Origin: GCA-2733415 sp964608925
GTDB taxonomy: Bacteria > Bacteroidota > Bacteroidia > Flavobacteriales > Flavobacteriaceae
DNA length: 27,205 nucleotides
NCBI GenBank assembly: GCA_964608925.1
Contig: CAZSQD010000008.1
Location: forward strand, 1-27,205
Reading direction: 5' to 3'
Part shown: positions 13,893 through 23,465 of the stretch, piece by piece
Layout of the letters: each line of letters starts with the position of its first letter
Position numbering within the stretch: position 1 is the first letter of the stretch
The notes under the pieces: model-generated
Database searches by the model: none
What the model was told of the DNA's origin: nothing
Seen by the model: only the letters and a program-made list of their open reading frames with translations
Translations under genes and position numbers: made by a program

Positions 13893-14654
13893 ATGAAAAT
13901 AATTTCTTATAACGTAAACGGTATACGTGCCGCCTTAAAAAAAGGGTTTATTGATTGGTTGCAACAAGCCAACCCTGATGTTATTTGCATACAAGAAACC
14001 AAAGCGCATAAAGAGCAGTTGGATTTATCTGTTTTTGAAGAAGCAGGTTATCCGTACCATTATTGGTTTAGTGCTGAAAAAAAAGGATACTCCAGCGTTG
14101 CTATTTTATCCAAAACCAAACCCAACCATATTGAGTATGGCACTGGTATTGACTATATGGACTTTGAAGGGCGTAATTTACGGGTAGATTTTGATAACGT
14201 TTCTATCATGAGTTTATATTTGCCTTCAGGTACAAATGATGCTCGTTTGGAGTTCAAGTTTAAGTATATGGACGATTTTCAAAACTACATTACGGAGTTG
14301 AAAAAGGAAATTCCGAATTTAGTGATTTGTGGAGATTATAATATTTGTCATCAAGAAATTGATATTCATAACCCAAAAGGATTAAAAAAGACCTCTGGTT
14401 TTTTACCCGAAGAGCGTAAATGGATAGGTGATTTTATTGATAATGGTTTTATTGATTCTTTTCGTTTGTTAAACAGCGAACCACATCAATACAGTTGGTG
14501 GAGTTATCGTGCTAATGCCAGAAATAATAATAAAGGATGGCGTTTAGATTATGCGATGGTTTCCGAGCCTTTAAAAAATCAAATAAAAAGAGCTTATATA
14601 TTGCCAGAAGCAAAACATTCAGACCATTGCCCAATAGTTGTAGAAATATCATAG
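13893..14654 (+). CDS. xth: exodeoxyribonuclease III / AP endonuclease
   Basis: Base-excision repair enzyme that cuts at abasic sites and has 3'-5' exonuclease and phosphatase activity; Mg-dependent. 253 residues is a normal length. Catalytic residues are all visible: N8 (SYNVNG, residues 5-10), E35 (IQETK), Y109 (SLYLPSG), D148 and N150 (GDYN), D219 (RLDY), and D244-H245 (SDHCP). Family: exonuclease III subgroup of the EEP superfamily. The start codon lies directly behind repeat copy B; TTTATTTTAG (13859-13868) in the repeat is a weak -7 candidate. Transcription is probably from inside the repeat, so copy A may be a displaced duplicate of this promoter. Confidence 0.95.
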   Translation: MKIISYNVNGIRAALKKGFIDWLQQANPDVICIQETKAHKEQLDLSVFEEAGYPYHYWFSAEKKGYSSVAILSKTKPNHIEYGTGIDYMDFEGRNLRVDFDNVSIMSLYLPSGTNDARLEFKFKYMDDFQNYITELKKEIPNLVICGDYNICHQEIDIHNPKGLKKTSGFLPEERKWIGDFIDNGFIDSFRLLNSEPHQYSWWSYRANARNNNKGWRLDYAMVSEPLKNQIKRAYILPEAKHSDHCPIVVEIS

Positions 14655-14756
14655 TTTAAAAGTAATAAAGTGGGAAGTTTAAACGTTTTCCTTCTTCAGA
14701 AAATAAAAATAAAACATTAGCATAGTGCATATAGCCTATCACATAAAGCAAAAAAA

Positions 14757-15764
14757 ATGAAAAAAACAGTAATATTAGTCGCATTAGCCGCATTATCAAT
14801 AACATCTTGTGTGTCAAAAAAAGACTTTACGGAGTTAGAAAGTAAATACGCAAAATTAAAAAAAGCAAAAAGAGCTACGGATGATAAAAACAAAGATTGT
14901 GAAGATGAAAAAGCACAATTAACTATTGATTTAGCAAGCGCACAAGCCATTTTAGAAAAATTAAAAGGTGATAAAGCTTCGTTAGCAAATGATTTAGCTG
15001 AGTTAGAACAAATGCGTAACAAATTAAAAGATTCATATAAAAAATTAGAAACAACAAGCACTAAGGAATTAGCGAAAAATACTGCAAAAAACAAAGCCTT
15101 ATTACAACAATTAGAAGATAAAGAAAAAGCATTGCAAGCAGAAAGTAAGCGTTTAGCCGATTTGCAAAAAGAATTGGAAATGCGTGCTAAAAAAGCAGAT
15201 GAGTTACAAACTACTTTAGCTTCACGCTCTAAACGTGTAAACGAATTAGAAAGTGCATTAGCGGCAAAAGACGCCAATATGAAACGTTTAAAGAATGCAA
15301 TATCTAAAGCCTTAACTAATTTTGAAGGTAAAGGTTTAACGGTAGAACAACGTGACGGAAAAGTATATGTTTCTATGGAAAATAAATTATTATTTCAATC
15401 AGGAAGTTGGAAAATTGGTGCAGAAGGTAAAAAAGCAGTAACACAATTAGGTGTGGTATTAGCTGAAAATCCAGAAATTAATGTGTTAATTGAAGGACAT
15501 ACGGATAACGATCAATTTAATGGAGGAAGTAGTGATATTGCAAATAACTGGGACTTGTCAACCAAAAGAGCTACTGCAATTGTAACTATTTTACAAGAAA
15601 ATAAAAAAATAAATTCGGAAAGCTTAACCGCAGCAGGTAGAAGTGAGTACGCGCCTATTGCAGATAATGAAACTGCTGAAGGGAAAGCAAAAAATCGTAG
15701 AATTGAAGTGATTTTAACACCAAAATTAGATGAGGTTACTAAATTGCTAAACGAAGTAAAATAA
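14757..15764 (+). CDS. OmpA-family lipoprotein with long coiled coil
   Basis: 335 residues. Signal peptide with lipobox ITSC and lipid Cys18, then a long Lys/Glu/Leu heptad region (about 22-180), then an OmpA/MotB-type peptidoglycan-binding domain (about 205-322). Key residues: GHTDND (247-252), NWDLSTKRA (264-272) and NRRIEVIL (313-320), where the Asp and Arg bind diaminopimelate. It likely tethers the outer membrane to the cell wall across the periplasm, the coiled coil acting as spacer. It follows xth by 102 bases with no clear terminator; its own promoter is likely. The highly regular Lys/Ala/Leu codons produce a long hydrophobic mirror frame on the other strand (14717-15277), which is not a gene. 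Confidence 0.93.
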   Translation: MKKTVILVALAALSITSCVSKKDFTELESKYAKLKKAKRATDDKNKDCEDEKAQLTIDLASAQAILEKLKGDKASLANDLAELEQMRNKLKDSYKKLETTSTKELAKNTAKNKALLQQLEDKEKALQAESKRLADLQKELEMRAKKADELQTTLASRSKRVNELESALAAKDANMKRLKNAISKALTNFEGKGLTVEQRDGKVYVSMENKLLFQSGSWKIGAEGKKAVTQLGVVLAENPEINVLIEGHTDNDQFNGGSSDIANNWDLSTKRATAIVTILQENKKINSESLTAAGRSEYAPIADNETAEGKAKNRRIEVILTPKLDEVTKLLNEVK

Positions 15765-15926
15765 TCGTGGGGCGATAGCCAAAAACACGAAGCGAAAAAG
15801 TTAAAAAAAGGAGGACGGTAGCCAAAAATAATATTGAGGCGATTAATCCAAAATAAAAATAATTTCGCACTTTTTTACAAGCAATAACGCCCCTATCTTA
15901 TTTTTTTAAATTATGAATCATTAATT

Positions 15927-15964
15927 CTCTCCCCTTGGGAGAGATGCCCAACGGGCAGAGAGGG
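15927..15964 (+). repeat. double-hairpin GC-rich repeat before the aldo/keto reductase
   Basis: The gap 15765-15971 is 207 bp. It holds two hairpins: CTCTCCC-CTT-GGGAGAG (15927-15943) and TGCCC-AAC-GGGCA (15945-15957), followed by GAGAGGG and a T-run that ends at the ATG of the next gene. It resembles a type of repeat I remember as scattered in flavobacterial intergenic DNA. It could act as a terminator for the OmpA gene. Just after the OmpA stop, GGGGCGATAGCC (15770-15781) resembles GGGACGATAGCC behind the HU-SPOR gene. Confidence 0.6.
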
Positions 15965-15971
15965 CTTTTTT

Positions 15972-17006
15972 ATGAAATACACAACACTACCTAATACCAA
16001 TATAAAAGTTAGTAAAATTTGTTTGGGCACCATGACTTTTGGTAATCAAAATACTGAAGCAGATGCGCATGAGCAACTCACTTATGCTATTGATAATGGT
16101 GTAAATTTTATTGACACTGCCGAAATGTATGCCGTACCACCAAGTGCTGCTACTTGTGGGAAAACAGAAGAATATATAGGTTCTTGGTTTGAGAAAAATA
16201 AGAATAGAAATCAGGTAGTTTTGGCTTCTAAAATTGCAGGTCCAAATAGAGGAATGGATTGGATACGTGACGATTTAAGTTACAGTCCTACTGTTTTAAG
16301 GAAAGCGTTGGAGCAAAGTTTACAGCGTTTACAAACCGATTATATTGATGTATATCAATTGCATTGGCCAGAACGAAATGTGAATATTTTTGGCCAACGT
16401 AATTACGTACATGATGCCAATGAAAAATGGGAAGATAACTTTCTGGAAGTATTATTGGTTTTAAATGAATTTGTACAAGAAGGAAAAATTAGGCACATCG
16501 GTTTGTCTAATGAAACTCCTTATGGAGCAATGAGGTTTTTAGAAGCATCAAAAACAGGATTACCACGTATGCAAACCATACAAAATCCATATTCCTTACT
16601 AAACAGAACTTATGAATACGGACTATCAGAGATTTCTATGCGAGAAAATATAGGCTTATTGCCGTATTCTCCATTAGGTTTTGGCACACTTTCTGGTAAA
16701 TATTTAGAAGATGAAAATACGGTAGGTAGAGTGTCGTTATTTCCAAGATATTCCAGATATTCCAGTGAACAAGCTACTAATGCGATACAACAATATGTAG
16801 CAATTGCAAAACAACATAATATAAGTGCTACGCATTTGGCATTGGCATTTGTAAACCAGCAACCTTTTGTAACCAGTACTATTATTGGAGCCACAAAAAT
16901 GAGTCAACTACAAGAAAATATTGAAAGTATAAATATTACGTTGTCTGAAGAAATTTTAACAGCAATAGAAGCCGTACATCAAGTATTACCAAATCCAGCG
17001 CCATAG
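15972..17006 (+). CDS. tas: Tas-like aldo/keto reductase
   Basis: NADPH-dependent aldo/keto reductase, TIM barrel, cytoplasmic. 344 residues versus 346 in E. coli Tas, with close similarity along the whole length: LGTMTFGNQN, TIQNPYSLLNRTYEYGL, FVNQQPFVTSTIIGAT and the C-terminal EAVHQV. Catalytic tetrad: D48, Y53 (DTAEMY), K87 (ASKIAG) and H131 (QLHWP). The true substrate is unknown, as for Tas. The ATG lies only seven bases after the GC-rich hairpin repeat. The stop is three bases from the stop of the convergent minus-strand gene, and no terminator fits there. Confidence 0.93.
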   Translation: MKYTTLPNTNIKVSKICLGTMTFGNQNTEADAHEQLTYAIDNGVNFIDTAEMYAVPPSAATCGKTEEYIGSWFEKNKNRNQVVLASKIAGPNRGMDWIRDDLSYSPTVLRKALEQSLQRLQTDYIDVYQLHWPERNVNIFGQRNYVHDANEKWEDNFLEVLLVLNEFVQEGKIRHIGLSNETPYGAMRFLEASKTGLPRMQTIQNPYSLLNRTYEYGLSEISMRENIGLLPYSPLGFGTLSGKYLEDENTVGRVSLFPRYSRYSSEQATNAIQQYVAIAKQHNISATHLALAFVNQQPFVTSTIIGATKMSQLQENIESINITLSEEILTAIEAVHQVLPNPAP

Positions 17007-17009
17007 AAG

Positions 17010-18725
17010 TTATTGAATTTCAAAAACCTCCTTAATTCGAACAGTATTTCCGTTAGCTGTAAAGCCTTCTATAATAATTTCAAAAACGCCTTTATTGTCC
17101 GAAGCATAAAACTCAATTAGAGTATTTTTTGTATTTAATTTTAAATTTGGATTCCATAATAATTGTGTTCTAAAATCAGGGACTCTATCAAATTTATCAT
17201 TTTCGTAAGTTTGATTAAAATATTTTTTACTTGCCTTATATTTATTTAATTGAAGAGTACTAAGCCCTTTGTCTAGGGTTTTATAATTATTATTATAAGT
17301 GTCGAAAATTAAAATTCCTTGATAGGTTTTACCACCATAGATGTATTTATCACGGATAAAACTGATTTTTTTAATTTTTTTAGCATCAGAATCTATTAAT
17401 TCATTATGATTTTGTATTAATACACCATCAATAATTACCATTGGGTCTATGTTTGTAGGAACATAAGGGAATGGTTTGATGTAGAAGTATTTTTTCTTCT
17501 TTTTAGTTTTAATAATAACGTCATTGATGATTTCAACAATAGTCTCTTTCATTGTTTTAAACCTTGTAAAATCATCTAAATTGTATTCTATTTCATTTTT
17601 AAATGGAGAAGAAAGTTCAGTAGCCTTTTTAATGCTGTCTGGTTTTATTTCAAAATAGGCATTTTCAATTTGATTATTTATACTTCTCTCTAAAATCAAA
17701 GATTTCATAGTTGGAGATAATTTAAAGTGGTTAAATTTTAAATTACTGTAGTCATTTTTTATTTTAAGAGAGGGTACTATTGTGTAGTTTTCTCGATCAT
17801 CACTAACTATTTGTATGTTAGCATTATTTACTAAATACTCATCTAATATGTTGAAATAATATATTCCCTCTAAATTTGTTGTAGCTATTTTAAAGATGTT
17901 ATGATCTCCTTGTATTGAAAAAGCTAATTTAATATTAGAAATGGGTTTATTAGTTAATTTGGATAGTACTTTTCCTGAAAATATCTCTCCTCTTATTTCT
18001 GGAAGATAATTTATGGTTTTATAATGTTTTGTAGGGGTGTTAAATAATGATGCATATGTTTTAATGCTATTACCTGCTGTTTTTTTTATTTTATCTATCT
18101 TTCTTACAGATATGGCATAATGCCCATTTAAAAAGGTTTTAGATGGATTAAGAATAGAAATAGAGATTTTTTCTCGCGGTTGATACTTTTTCTTTTTTAT
18201 TTTTATGGACCCATCAGTGTTAATTTCACTTTCACTGAAACTGACTTCTTTTATGGTATTTTGTTGCTTTAAATTAGTATCAAGTAGCGTTTTTTGGTTC
18301 GCAAGAAAAGGATTTACAATAGTAATATCATTTTGATAAAAAATATTTTTAGCTGAATTTTTCATCCATTGCGTGTAAGCAATTATTTTATAATTACCAG
18401 AAGGTACTGTAGTGTTAATGAAAAAACCACCAAAACCTACTCCTTTGATTAGTTTGATTTTATGATTAAAAATGGGTTCTCTGTCTTTGGAAATTAACGC
18501 TACGTAACCGACTTTACTAATATTACTTAGCTTTGTTGTTTCGCTATTTATACAATATAATTTATAATATAAGTATTCTCCAGCTAATAAAAAAGAGGTT
18601 GGAGTTTGTATATAAACTTCCTCTTTAGGGATAGCGGTTAACTCTTCAAAATTTGATTCCTCAATTATTTGAGCAAAAGAATTGTTAAATAGAGTTAATA
18701 AAAGTATGTATCTATAAATTTTCAT
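17010..18725 (-). CDS. secreted MG2-like domain protein of the TonB receptor locus
   Basis: 571 residues. A cleavable-looking signal peptide (MKIYRYILLLTLFNNSFA) leads. The first domain (EVYIQTPTSFLLAGEYLYYKLYC...) has the pattern of alpha-2-macroglobulin MG2-like domains found in Bacteroidota proteins. A carboxypeptidase-regulatory-like fold follows (RGEIFSGKVLSKLTNKPISNIKL...). Near the C-terminus, VIIDGVLIQN and IKKISFIRDKYIYGGKTYQGILIF look like a remnant TonB plug. It is last of four genes, 14 bases after the DUF4249 gene, so it is probably made with the receptor and may assist it at the cell surface. The precise role is unknown. Confidence 0.8.
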   Translation of the reverse strand: MKIYRYILLLTLFNNSFAQIIEESNFEELTAIPKEEVYIQTPTSFLLAGEYLYYKLYCINSETTKLSNISKVGYVALISKDREPIFNHKIKLIKGVGFGGFFINTTVPSGNYKIIAYTQWMKNSAKNIFYQNDITIVNPFLANQKTLLDTNLKQQNTIKEVSFSESEINTDGSIKIKKKKYQPREKISISILNPSKTFLNGHYAISVRKIDKIKKTAGNSIKTYASLFNTPTKHYKTINYLPEIRGEIFSGKVLSKLTNKPISNIKLAFSIQGDHNIFKIATTNLEGIYYFNILDEYLVNNANIQIVSDDRENYTIVPSLKIKNDYSNLKFNHFKLSPTMKSLILERSINNQIENAYFEIKPDSIKKATELSSPFKNEIEYNLDDFTRFKTMKETIVEIINDVIIKTKKKKKYFYIKPFPYVPTNIDPMVIIDGVLIQNHNELIDSDAKKIKKISFIRDKYIYGGKTYQGILIFDTYNNNYKTLDKGLSTLQLNKYKASKKYFNQTYENDKFDRVPDFRTQLLWNPNLKLNTKNTLIEFYASDNKGVFEIIIEGFTANGNTVRIKEVFEIQ

Positions 18726-18739
18726 GTAAATTTTATGTA

Positions 18740-19969
18740 TTAATCAATCCAAAATGAAGGAACTTGATTTGAACCTAATTGAGTACAATCACCACATTGT
18801 GGTGGTACAAGTATCCAAGGCGCTTCTAGGCCGTCAATAATAGGTGTAGGGTTTATAGTGTAATATAGCCATCCATCCTTAAGGGCTATAATTAAAGGTG
18901 AAAACGGGGGTCCAAACGGTGGTAAAGGTACTGATTTAAAGGGGGTGATTTCTTCACATTCTATAGCATATGGAGGTAAATTTTCTCCTGGAAATAAATC
19001 GGTATAATTAAAATAAATTCTTTGAGTAGATATTGTTGTAACATCAAAATACCCTAATACTTTTTCGTTAGAATTACTTTCGGAAAATATATTTCCGGAT
19101 AAATGACCAACTTGTTGCTGAGAAAAAACATTCTCAATATCAGACAACTCTTTTAGTGTTCTATAAAAATCATAAGATTTTTTTGATTGTATAAATTGTT
19201 TTACGAGGATACTGTACCTATGTGATATTATGAAATTATTTTTATTAATGAATCTTACCGGAAACATGCTTACTCTATCTTCCATCAATTGTGTTGTATT
19301 TGTTAATATAATTTCATTATTATTAACGGTATTATAACAAGTTTTTTTCTCTTCTGTTTTTGGAACTAGAGCTACGGCAAACCCTGGTGGATTTGGTAAT
19401 GGATCTTCTTGTATAATTATCCCATCAGTAATAGACCAATTTGGAGCAATTATTTTGTAAGTTTCTTCATATTCATATCTATAGTATTTTGAAGTTCCTG
19501 TGGGGTCAAAGCTATCTACATAAATAAATACTCCATCCTCTCCTTGGTTATTTAGGTTTCTTGAAACAGATAAGTTCTCTATTTGAGTTTCAGAGGTTAG
19601 TTGTACTATTTCTGAGGAATATATATTACCTAGTGCAGTTGTTACACGTAGTTGGTAATCAGTGCTTTGTTGTGCGCTAAATTCAACTTCAGAAATATAA
19701 ACACCTTGTTCAGTCTCCTGAAAAATATAACTATTTCCTTGGGTATCTTCTACACGTACATTTGCATTACTTTCGCCAGAAAAACCAGATATTCCCTCTA
19801 ACATAGTTGTTCTGCTTACCAACACTTTTTGAAACTTTTGCTCATTAGTTATTGTTGCTTCTATTACAATTGCATCCTCAAAATCAATAGTTGTAGTGTC
19901 AAACGGCTCTGTGCAACCTAAAATGATTAATAACGCTGATAATAGATATATGATGTTTGATTTTTGCAT
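18740..19969 (-). CDS. DUF4249 lipoprotein
   Basis: 409 residues with a type II signal peptide (lipobox ending ILGC, lipid Cys19), then a beta-rich body. Family marks are VIEATITNEQKFQKVLVSRT near the start, TDYQLRV, the Cys-containing KKTCYNTVNN, and the ending PPQCGDCTQLGSNQVPSFW. DUF4249 proteins are nearly always encoded beside a TonB-dependent receptor with STN and CarboxypepD_reg domains, as here (4 bases apart). They are thought to be surface partners, by analogy to SusD; that analogy is inference. Substrate unknown. Confidence 0.92.
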   Translation of the reverse strand: MQKSNIIYLLSALLIILGCTEPFDTTTIDFEDAIVIEATITNEQKFQKVLVSRTTMLEGISGFSGESNANVRVEDTQGNSYIFQETEQGVYISEVEFSAQQSTDYQLRVTTALGNIYSSEIVQLTSETQIENLSVSRNLNNQGEDGVFIYVDSFDPTGTSKYYRYEYEETYKIIAPNWSITDGIIIQEDPLPNPPGFAVALVPKTEEKKTCYNTVNNNEIILTNTTQLMEDRVSMFPVRFINKNNFIISHRYSILVKQFIQSKKSYDFYRTLKELSDIENVFSQQQVGHLSGNIFSESNSNEKVLGYFDVTTISTQRIYFNYTDLFPGENLPPYAIECEEITPFKSVPLPPFGPPFSPLIIALKDGWLYYTINPTPIIDGLEAPWILVPPQCGDCTQLGSNQVPSFWID

Positions 19970-19973
19970 AATA

Positions 19974-22736
19974 TTAAAATTTAAAATTATAGGTAATAGT
20001 TGGTACAGGGATGGAAAATATTGAGATTTTATAAGCTTTTATTTGCCCATTATCTGAAACAAAAAATACGGAATATGGGTTGTTTCTTCCTAAAACATTA
20101 TATACCGAAATATTCCAAAAGCTATGCGCTATTTTTTTAATTTTATGGTTGCCTTCAATGTTAATTCCTAAATCTAATCTATAATAATCTGGTATTCTAA
20201 ACTCATTTCGATTGCTATATGAAACATATTCAATACCTCCAAAAGTATATTTACCCACAGGATAGGTTACAGGTCTACCTGTTTGGTAAGTTGCATTTAT
20301 TGAAAAGCTGTAGCGTTTTGTAGCTTTGTAGTTACCTACTAAATTAAAATTATGTGGCTTATCATAATTTGAAGAAAAATACTTGCCATTGTTTACCTTT
20401 TCTATTTCAAAATCACTATCCAATTTAATTAACGACCTGGAATAGGTATAACTTATCCATCCATTTAATCTGCCTTGTTTTTTGGCTAAAAATTCAATCC
20501 CGTATGACTTTCCTAACCCTTGTAATACTTCAGTTTCTAAATTTTCATTTAATAGTAAAGATGCGCCTGTTTTATAATCTAAAATATTTTTAGATGTTTT
20601 ATAGTAGCCTTCTAAGCTTAATTCAAAAATATTATTTTTCAAATTTTTATATACCCCTAAACTATATTGTGTTCCTTGTTGTGGTTTTATATTTAAATCG
20701 GATAATTTCCATGTATCAGTAGGTGATGCCGTTGTGTTATTTGACAACCTATGTATGTATTGATATGTATTATCATAACTTAATTTAATAGAGGATGTAG
20801 GGGTTAATAAATACCTTGCAGAGAGTCTAAACTCTGCTCCATTATAGGTTTTTATAGATTCATTATTGCTGAAGTTTTTAATTTCTAAAACTGTTTCTTC
20901 AGATTTAGGGAGATTATTTGCGTAGACTCTTTGGGAACGTTCGCCTAAAGCGCTAAAAAAAGAATAGCGAATACCTGCATTTACGGTGATTTTTTTATTT
21001 AATTTGATTTTATCAGATACAAAAATGGCATTTTCTAAGGCCTTTTCTTTTGATATATTTAGCGTTGTTATAATTGATTCTGAATTTAGGGGTTCTATTA
21101 AACCAGGTTGAACAGAATAATGTTTTGCAGAAATACCGTAATTAAATTTATGTTTTTTATTTAACCTATAAGTAGCGTTAAGTTTTAAGTTTATTTCATT
21201 TATTTGGTATCCCAATTTAAAATCACGATTTGTATTACCATCAAATTCAAGGCCATATTTATATTGGCTATTTGCCAAAACTAACTTTAATTTGTTTTTC
21301 TTATTAAAAATATGATTCCATTTTATGGACATTAACCTATTGCTGTAACTTTGTAAAGAGTCCGAAGTAATACTGTATTTATCCTTGCTGTAATACCCCA
21401 TTACTTTTAATGTGTTGTTTTTATTTAGAGTATGATCATAACTTAATATAAAGTCATAAAATGAAGCATTACTGTTTTTTAAAGATTCCTCATTTAAAGA
21501 TTTTAGAATCCAATTGGCGTAAGTAGCCCTTCCTCCTGCTATTAATCCAGATTTTTCTTTAACTACAGGAAGGTCGATCATTAAATTTGCGGTAACGGGG
21601 CCTATAGCTCCCTCTCCTTTAAATTGTTTTTTATTTGCAATTTTTGTTTTAATGTCAAAAACAGAAGATAGTCTGCCACCATACTCAACAGGCATACTTC
21701 CTTTATATATTTTTACATCACCTGTTGTAAAAGGGTTTAGAGCTGAAAATATTCCAAAAAAATGTGATGAATTATATACAATAGCATCATCTAATAAAAT
21801 TAAATTCTGATCCACTTTACCTCCTCTAACATTGAAGCCTTCTACTCCTTCACCAGCTTTGCTAATACCGGGAAGGGTAGTTGCTACTTTTAAAATATCT
21901 CGTTCTCCTAAAACAAGCGGTATGTTTTTGATTTCCTCGACATCTATTTTTTCAACGCCTGTGTTTTCATCTTTAATATTTTTTTCTAAAGTAGTATTTA
22001 CAATTATGGCATCTAAAAACTCAATACTTTCCGATAGGTTAAAATTTAAAACCCCATCATTATATAAGAATACTTTTTTTGTAACATCTTTAATCCCTAA
22101 AAGTTTAGTTTTTACCCAATACATTCCTGCAGGAAGGTTTGTTGAATAAAAACCTTTTTCATCAGTTATAATGTTTTTATTATTAAACTGTAAAACCATA
22201 TTAGCAATGGGTTTATTGGTAGATTTATTTATAACAAAGCCTGATAATTTGTAATTTGTTTGTTGAATAAGCTTATTTTCTTTGCCAATTTTAATTACAT
22301 CTATTTTTGCTCCTACTTTTTGTTCATTTTTAGAATAAAAAAAAGGAGTCTTATTGGAATTAGGATTAGTGATTATCTGTTTTGAAGTACTATTATTACT
22401 CCCAAAAAAAGATTTAGGCAAGTAATCATAAACTAAACTATTTTGAGTTAAAACAACTTGATTATCACGTATATGATAGTTAAGTACACTTCCTTTAAAT
22501 AGATCATCTAAAAGGTTTTCTATTGAGGTTTTTGTGAATTCCCCAGAAACTAGAGGAGTTTTGTCAAACCAATTACTAATAAAGTAAAATTTATAATCAG
22601 TTAATTCTTCAATTTGAATCAAGACTTTCTCTATTTTAACATTGTCAAACTGAATTGTAATGTTTTTTTGCTTTTGCTGAGCGAAAGCACTGTCGTGAAA
22701 GAGAAATAATAATAAAATTAGTAATATGTTTCTCAT
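19974..22736 (-). CDS. TonB-dependent receptor with STN and carboxypeptidase-regulatory domains
   Basis: 920 residues. Signal peptide MRNILLILLLFLFHDSAFA. STN/secretin-like domain about 26-98 (ITIQFDNVKIEKVLIQIEEL). Carboxypeptidase-D-regulatory-like domain about 161-235 (SGFVINKSTNKPIANM). Plug about 262-365 (NVRGGKVDQN, LLDDAIVYNSSHFFG, VEYGGRLSSVFDIKTK). Then a 22-strand-type barrel to the C-terminal Phe. Outer-membrane importer energised by TonB. An STN domain often couples to an anti-sigma factor, but no such regulator is seen here. No SusD is adjacent, so it is not a typical glycan-uptake pair; the partner is the DUF4249 lipoprotein. Ligand unknown (siderophore, peptide or other). Confidence 0.94.
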   Translation of the reverse strand: MRNILLILLLFLFHDSAFAQQKQKNITIQFDNVKIEKVLIQIEELTDYKFYFISNWFDKTPLVSGEFTKTSIENLLDDLFKGSVLNYHIRDNQVVLTQNSLVYDYLPKSFFGSNNSTSKQIITNPNSNKTPFFYSKNEQKVGAKIDVIKIGKENKLIQQTNYKLSGFVINKSTNKPIANMVLQFNNKNIITDEKGFYSTNLPAGMYWVKTKLLGIKDVTKKVFLYNDGVLNFNLSESIEFLDAIIVNTTLEKNIKDENTGVEKIDVEEIKNIPLVLGERDILKVATTLPGISKAGEGVEGFNVRGGKVDQNLILLDDAIVYNSSHFFGIFSALNPFTTGDVKIYKGSMPVEYGGRLSSVFDIKTKIANKKQFKGEGAIGPVTANLMIDLPVVKEKSGLIAGGRATYANWILKSLNEESLKNSNASFYDFILSYDHTLNKNNTLKVMGYYSKDKYSITSDSLQSYSNRLMSIKWNHIFNKKNKLKLVLANSQYKYGLEFDGNTNRDFKLGYQINEINLKLNATYRLNKKHKFNYGISAKHYSVQPGLIEPLNSESIITTLNISKEKALENAIFVSDKIKLNKKITVNAGIRYSFFSALGERSQRVYANNLPKSEETVLEIKNFSNNESIKTYNGAEFRLSARYLLTPTSSIKLSYDNTYQYIHRLSNNTTASPTDTWKLSDLNIKPQQGTQYSLGVYKNLKNNIFELSLEGYYKTSKNILDYKTGASLLLNENLETEVLQGLGKSYGIEFLAKKQGRLNGWISYTYSRSLIKLDSDFEIEKVNNGKYFSSNYDKPHNFNLVGNYKATKRYSFSINATYQTGRPVTYPVGKYTFGGIEYVSYSNRNEFRIPDYYRLDLGINIEGNHKIKKIAHSFWNISVYNVLGRNNPYSVFFVSDNGQIKAYKISIFSIPVPTITYNFKF

Positions 22737-22739
22737 ATA

Positions 22740-23429
22740 TTATTTTAAGTTATTATTAATATTTTTAAATAAATTTGTGTAAAAATAATCAGGATTTGAC
22801 TTAAAAGTCAATTTGTTGTTTCTATAAAATTCAATAATTTCTTTTTTCAATAAAGGAAAAATAGAGATGATAGATTTTTTATTTTTCAAGATATAATATT
22901 CGTTATTATATATCAAGATATGCTTGTATTGACTTTTGAAAACACTATATAAATTATTTCTTTTAATCTTTTCATGATGTGTTTTTTTATGTTTTTTTAA
23001 AATTTTCATTGATTTATTTTGGTAAACCAACGCTATAAAACCAAACGGACTTTTTATAAAATAATGCCCTTTAATAATAAAACTTTCAATTTTAGATTTC
23101 ACCAAAATTATCTGGTCATCTCCAACCTCATTCGCTAATTTTACAATTAAATTATCTGAATAGACGTCATACTTTAATAATACATTAGAATATTTTTGGT
23201 TATCATAATTAACACTTCCTAGTTGAAATTTAGGGTTAGAAAACTGGTGGTTGCCTTGGAGAGTTCTAAACAGCTCTTTGTATACAATCCCATTGTTTAA
23301 GCCAGTATTTTTTTGATCTACCACTTTGTCAAATAAAGAATAATACTCATTTATATTTGCCGTATTTTGTCCATATCCAATAGAGGTGATAAGTATAAAG
23401 ATGTAGGTTTTTAATTTTAAAATCAGCAT
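22740..23429 (-). CDS. secreted protein, first gene of the TonB receptor locus
   Basis: 229 residues with an N-terminal signal peptide (MLILKLKTYIFILITSIGYGQ). No family I recognise; it is Lys- and Asn-rich with mainly beta pattern in the middle (KYSNVLLKYDVYSDNLIVKL) and a basic region KILKKHKKTHHEKIKR. It ends four bases before the receptor gene start, so co-expression is nearly certain. It may be a periplasmic accessory. It lies 36 bases after dprA on the same strand, so read-through from dprA is possible. Confidence 0.78.
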   Translation of the reverse strand: MLILKLKTYIFILITSIGYGQNTANINEYYSLFDKVVDQKNTGLNNGIVYKELFRTLQGNHQFSNPKFQLGSVNYDNQKYSNVLLKYDVYSDNLIVKLANEVGDDQIILVKSKIESFIIKGHYFIKSPFGFIALVYQNKSMKILKKHKKTHHEKIKRNNLYSVFKSQYKHILIYNNEYYILKNKKSIISIFPLLKKEIIEFYRNNKLTFKSNPDYFYTNLFKNINNNLK

Positions 23430-23465
23430 AAATATTATTTTTCAGCAATGTACTTCATATTTATT

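Noticed and set aside
14717..15277. 186-codon open frame on the minus strand inside the OmpA-family gene
   Set aside because: It is the mirror of Lys/Ala/Leu-rich coiled-coil codons; its composition is repetitive Ser/Phe/Ala/Asn and the plus-strand gene is well supported.
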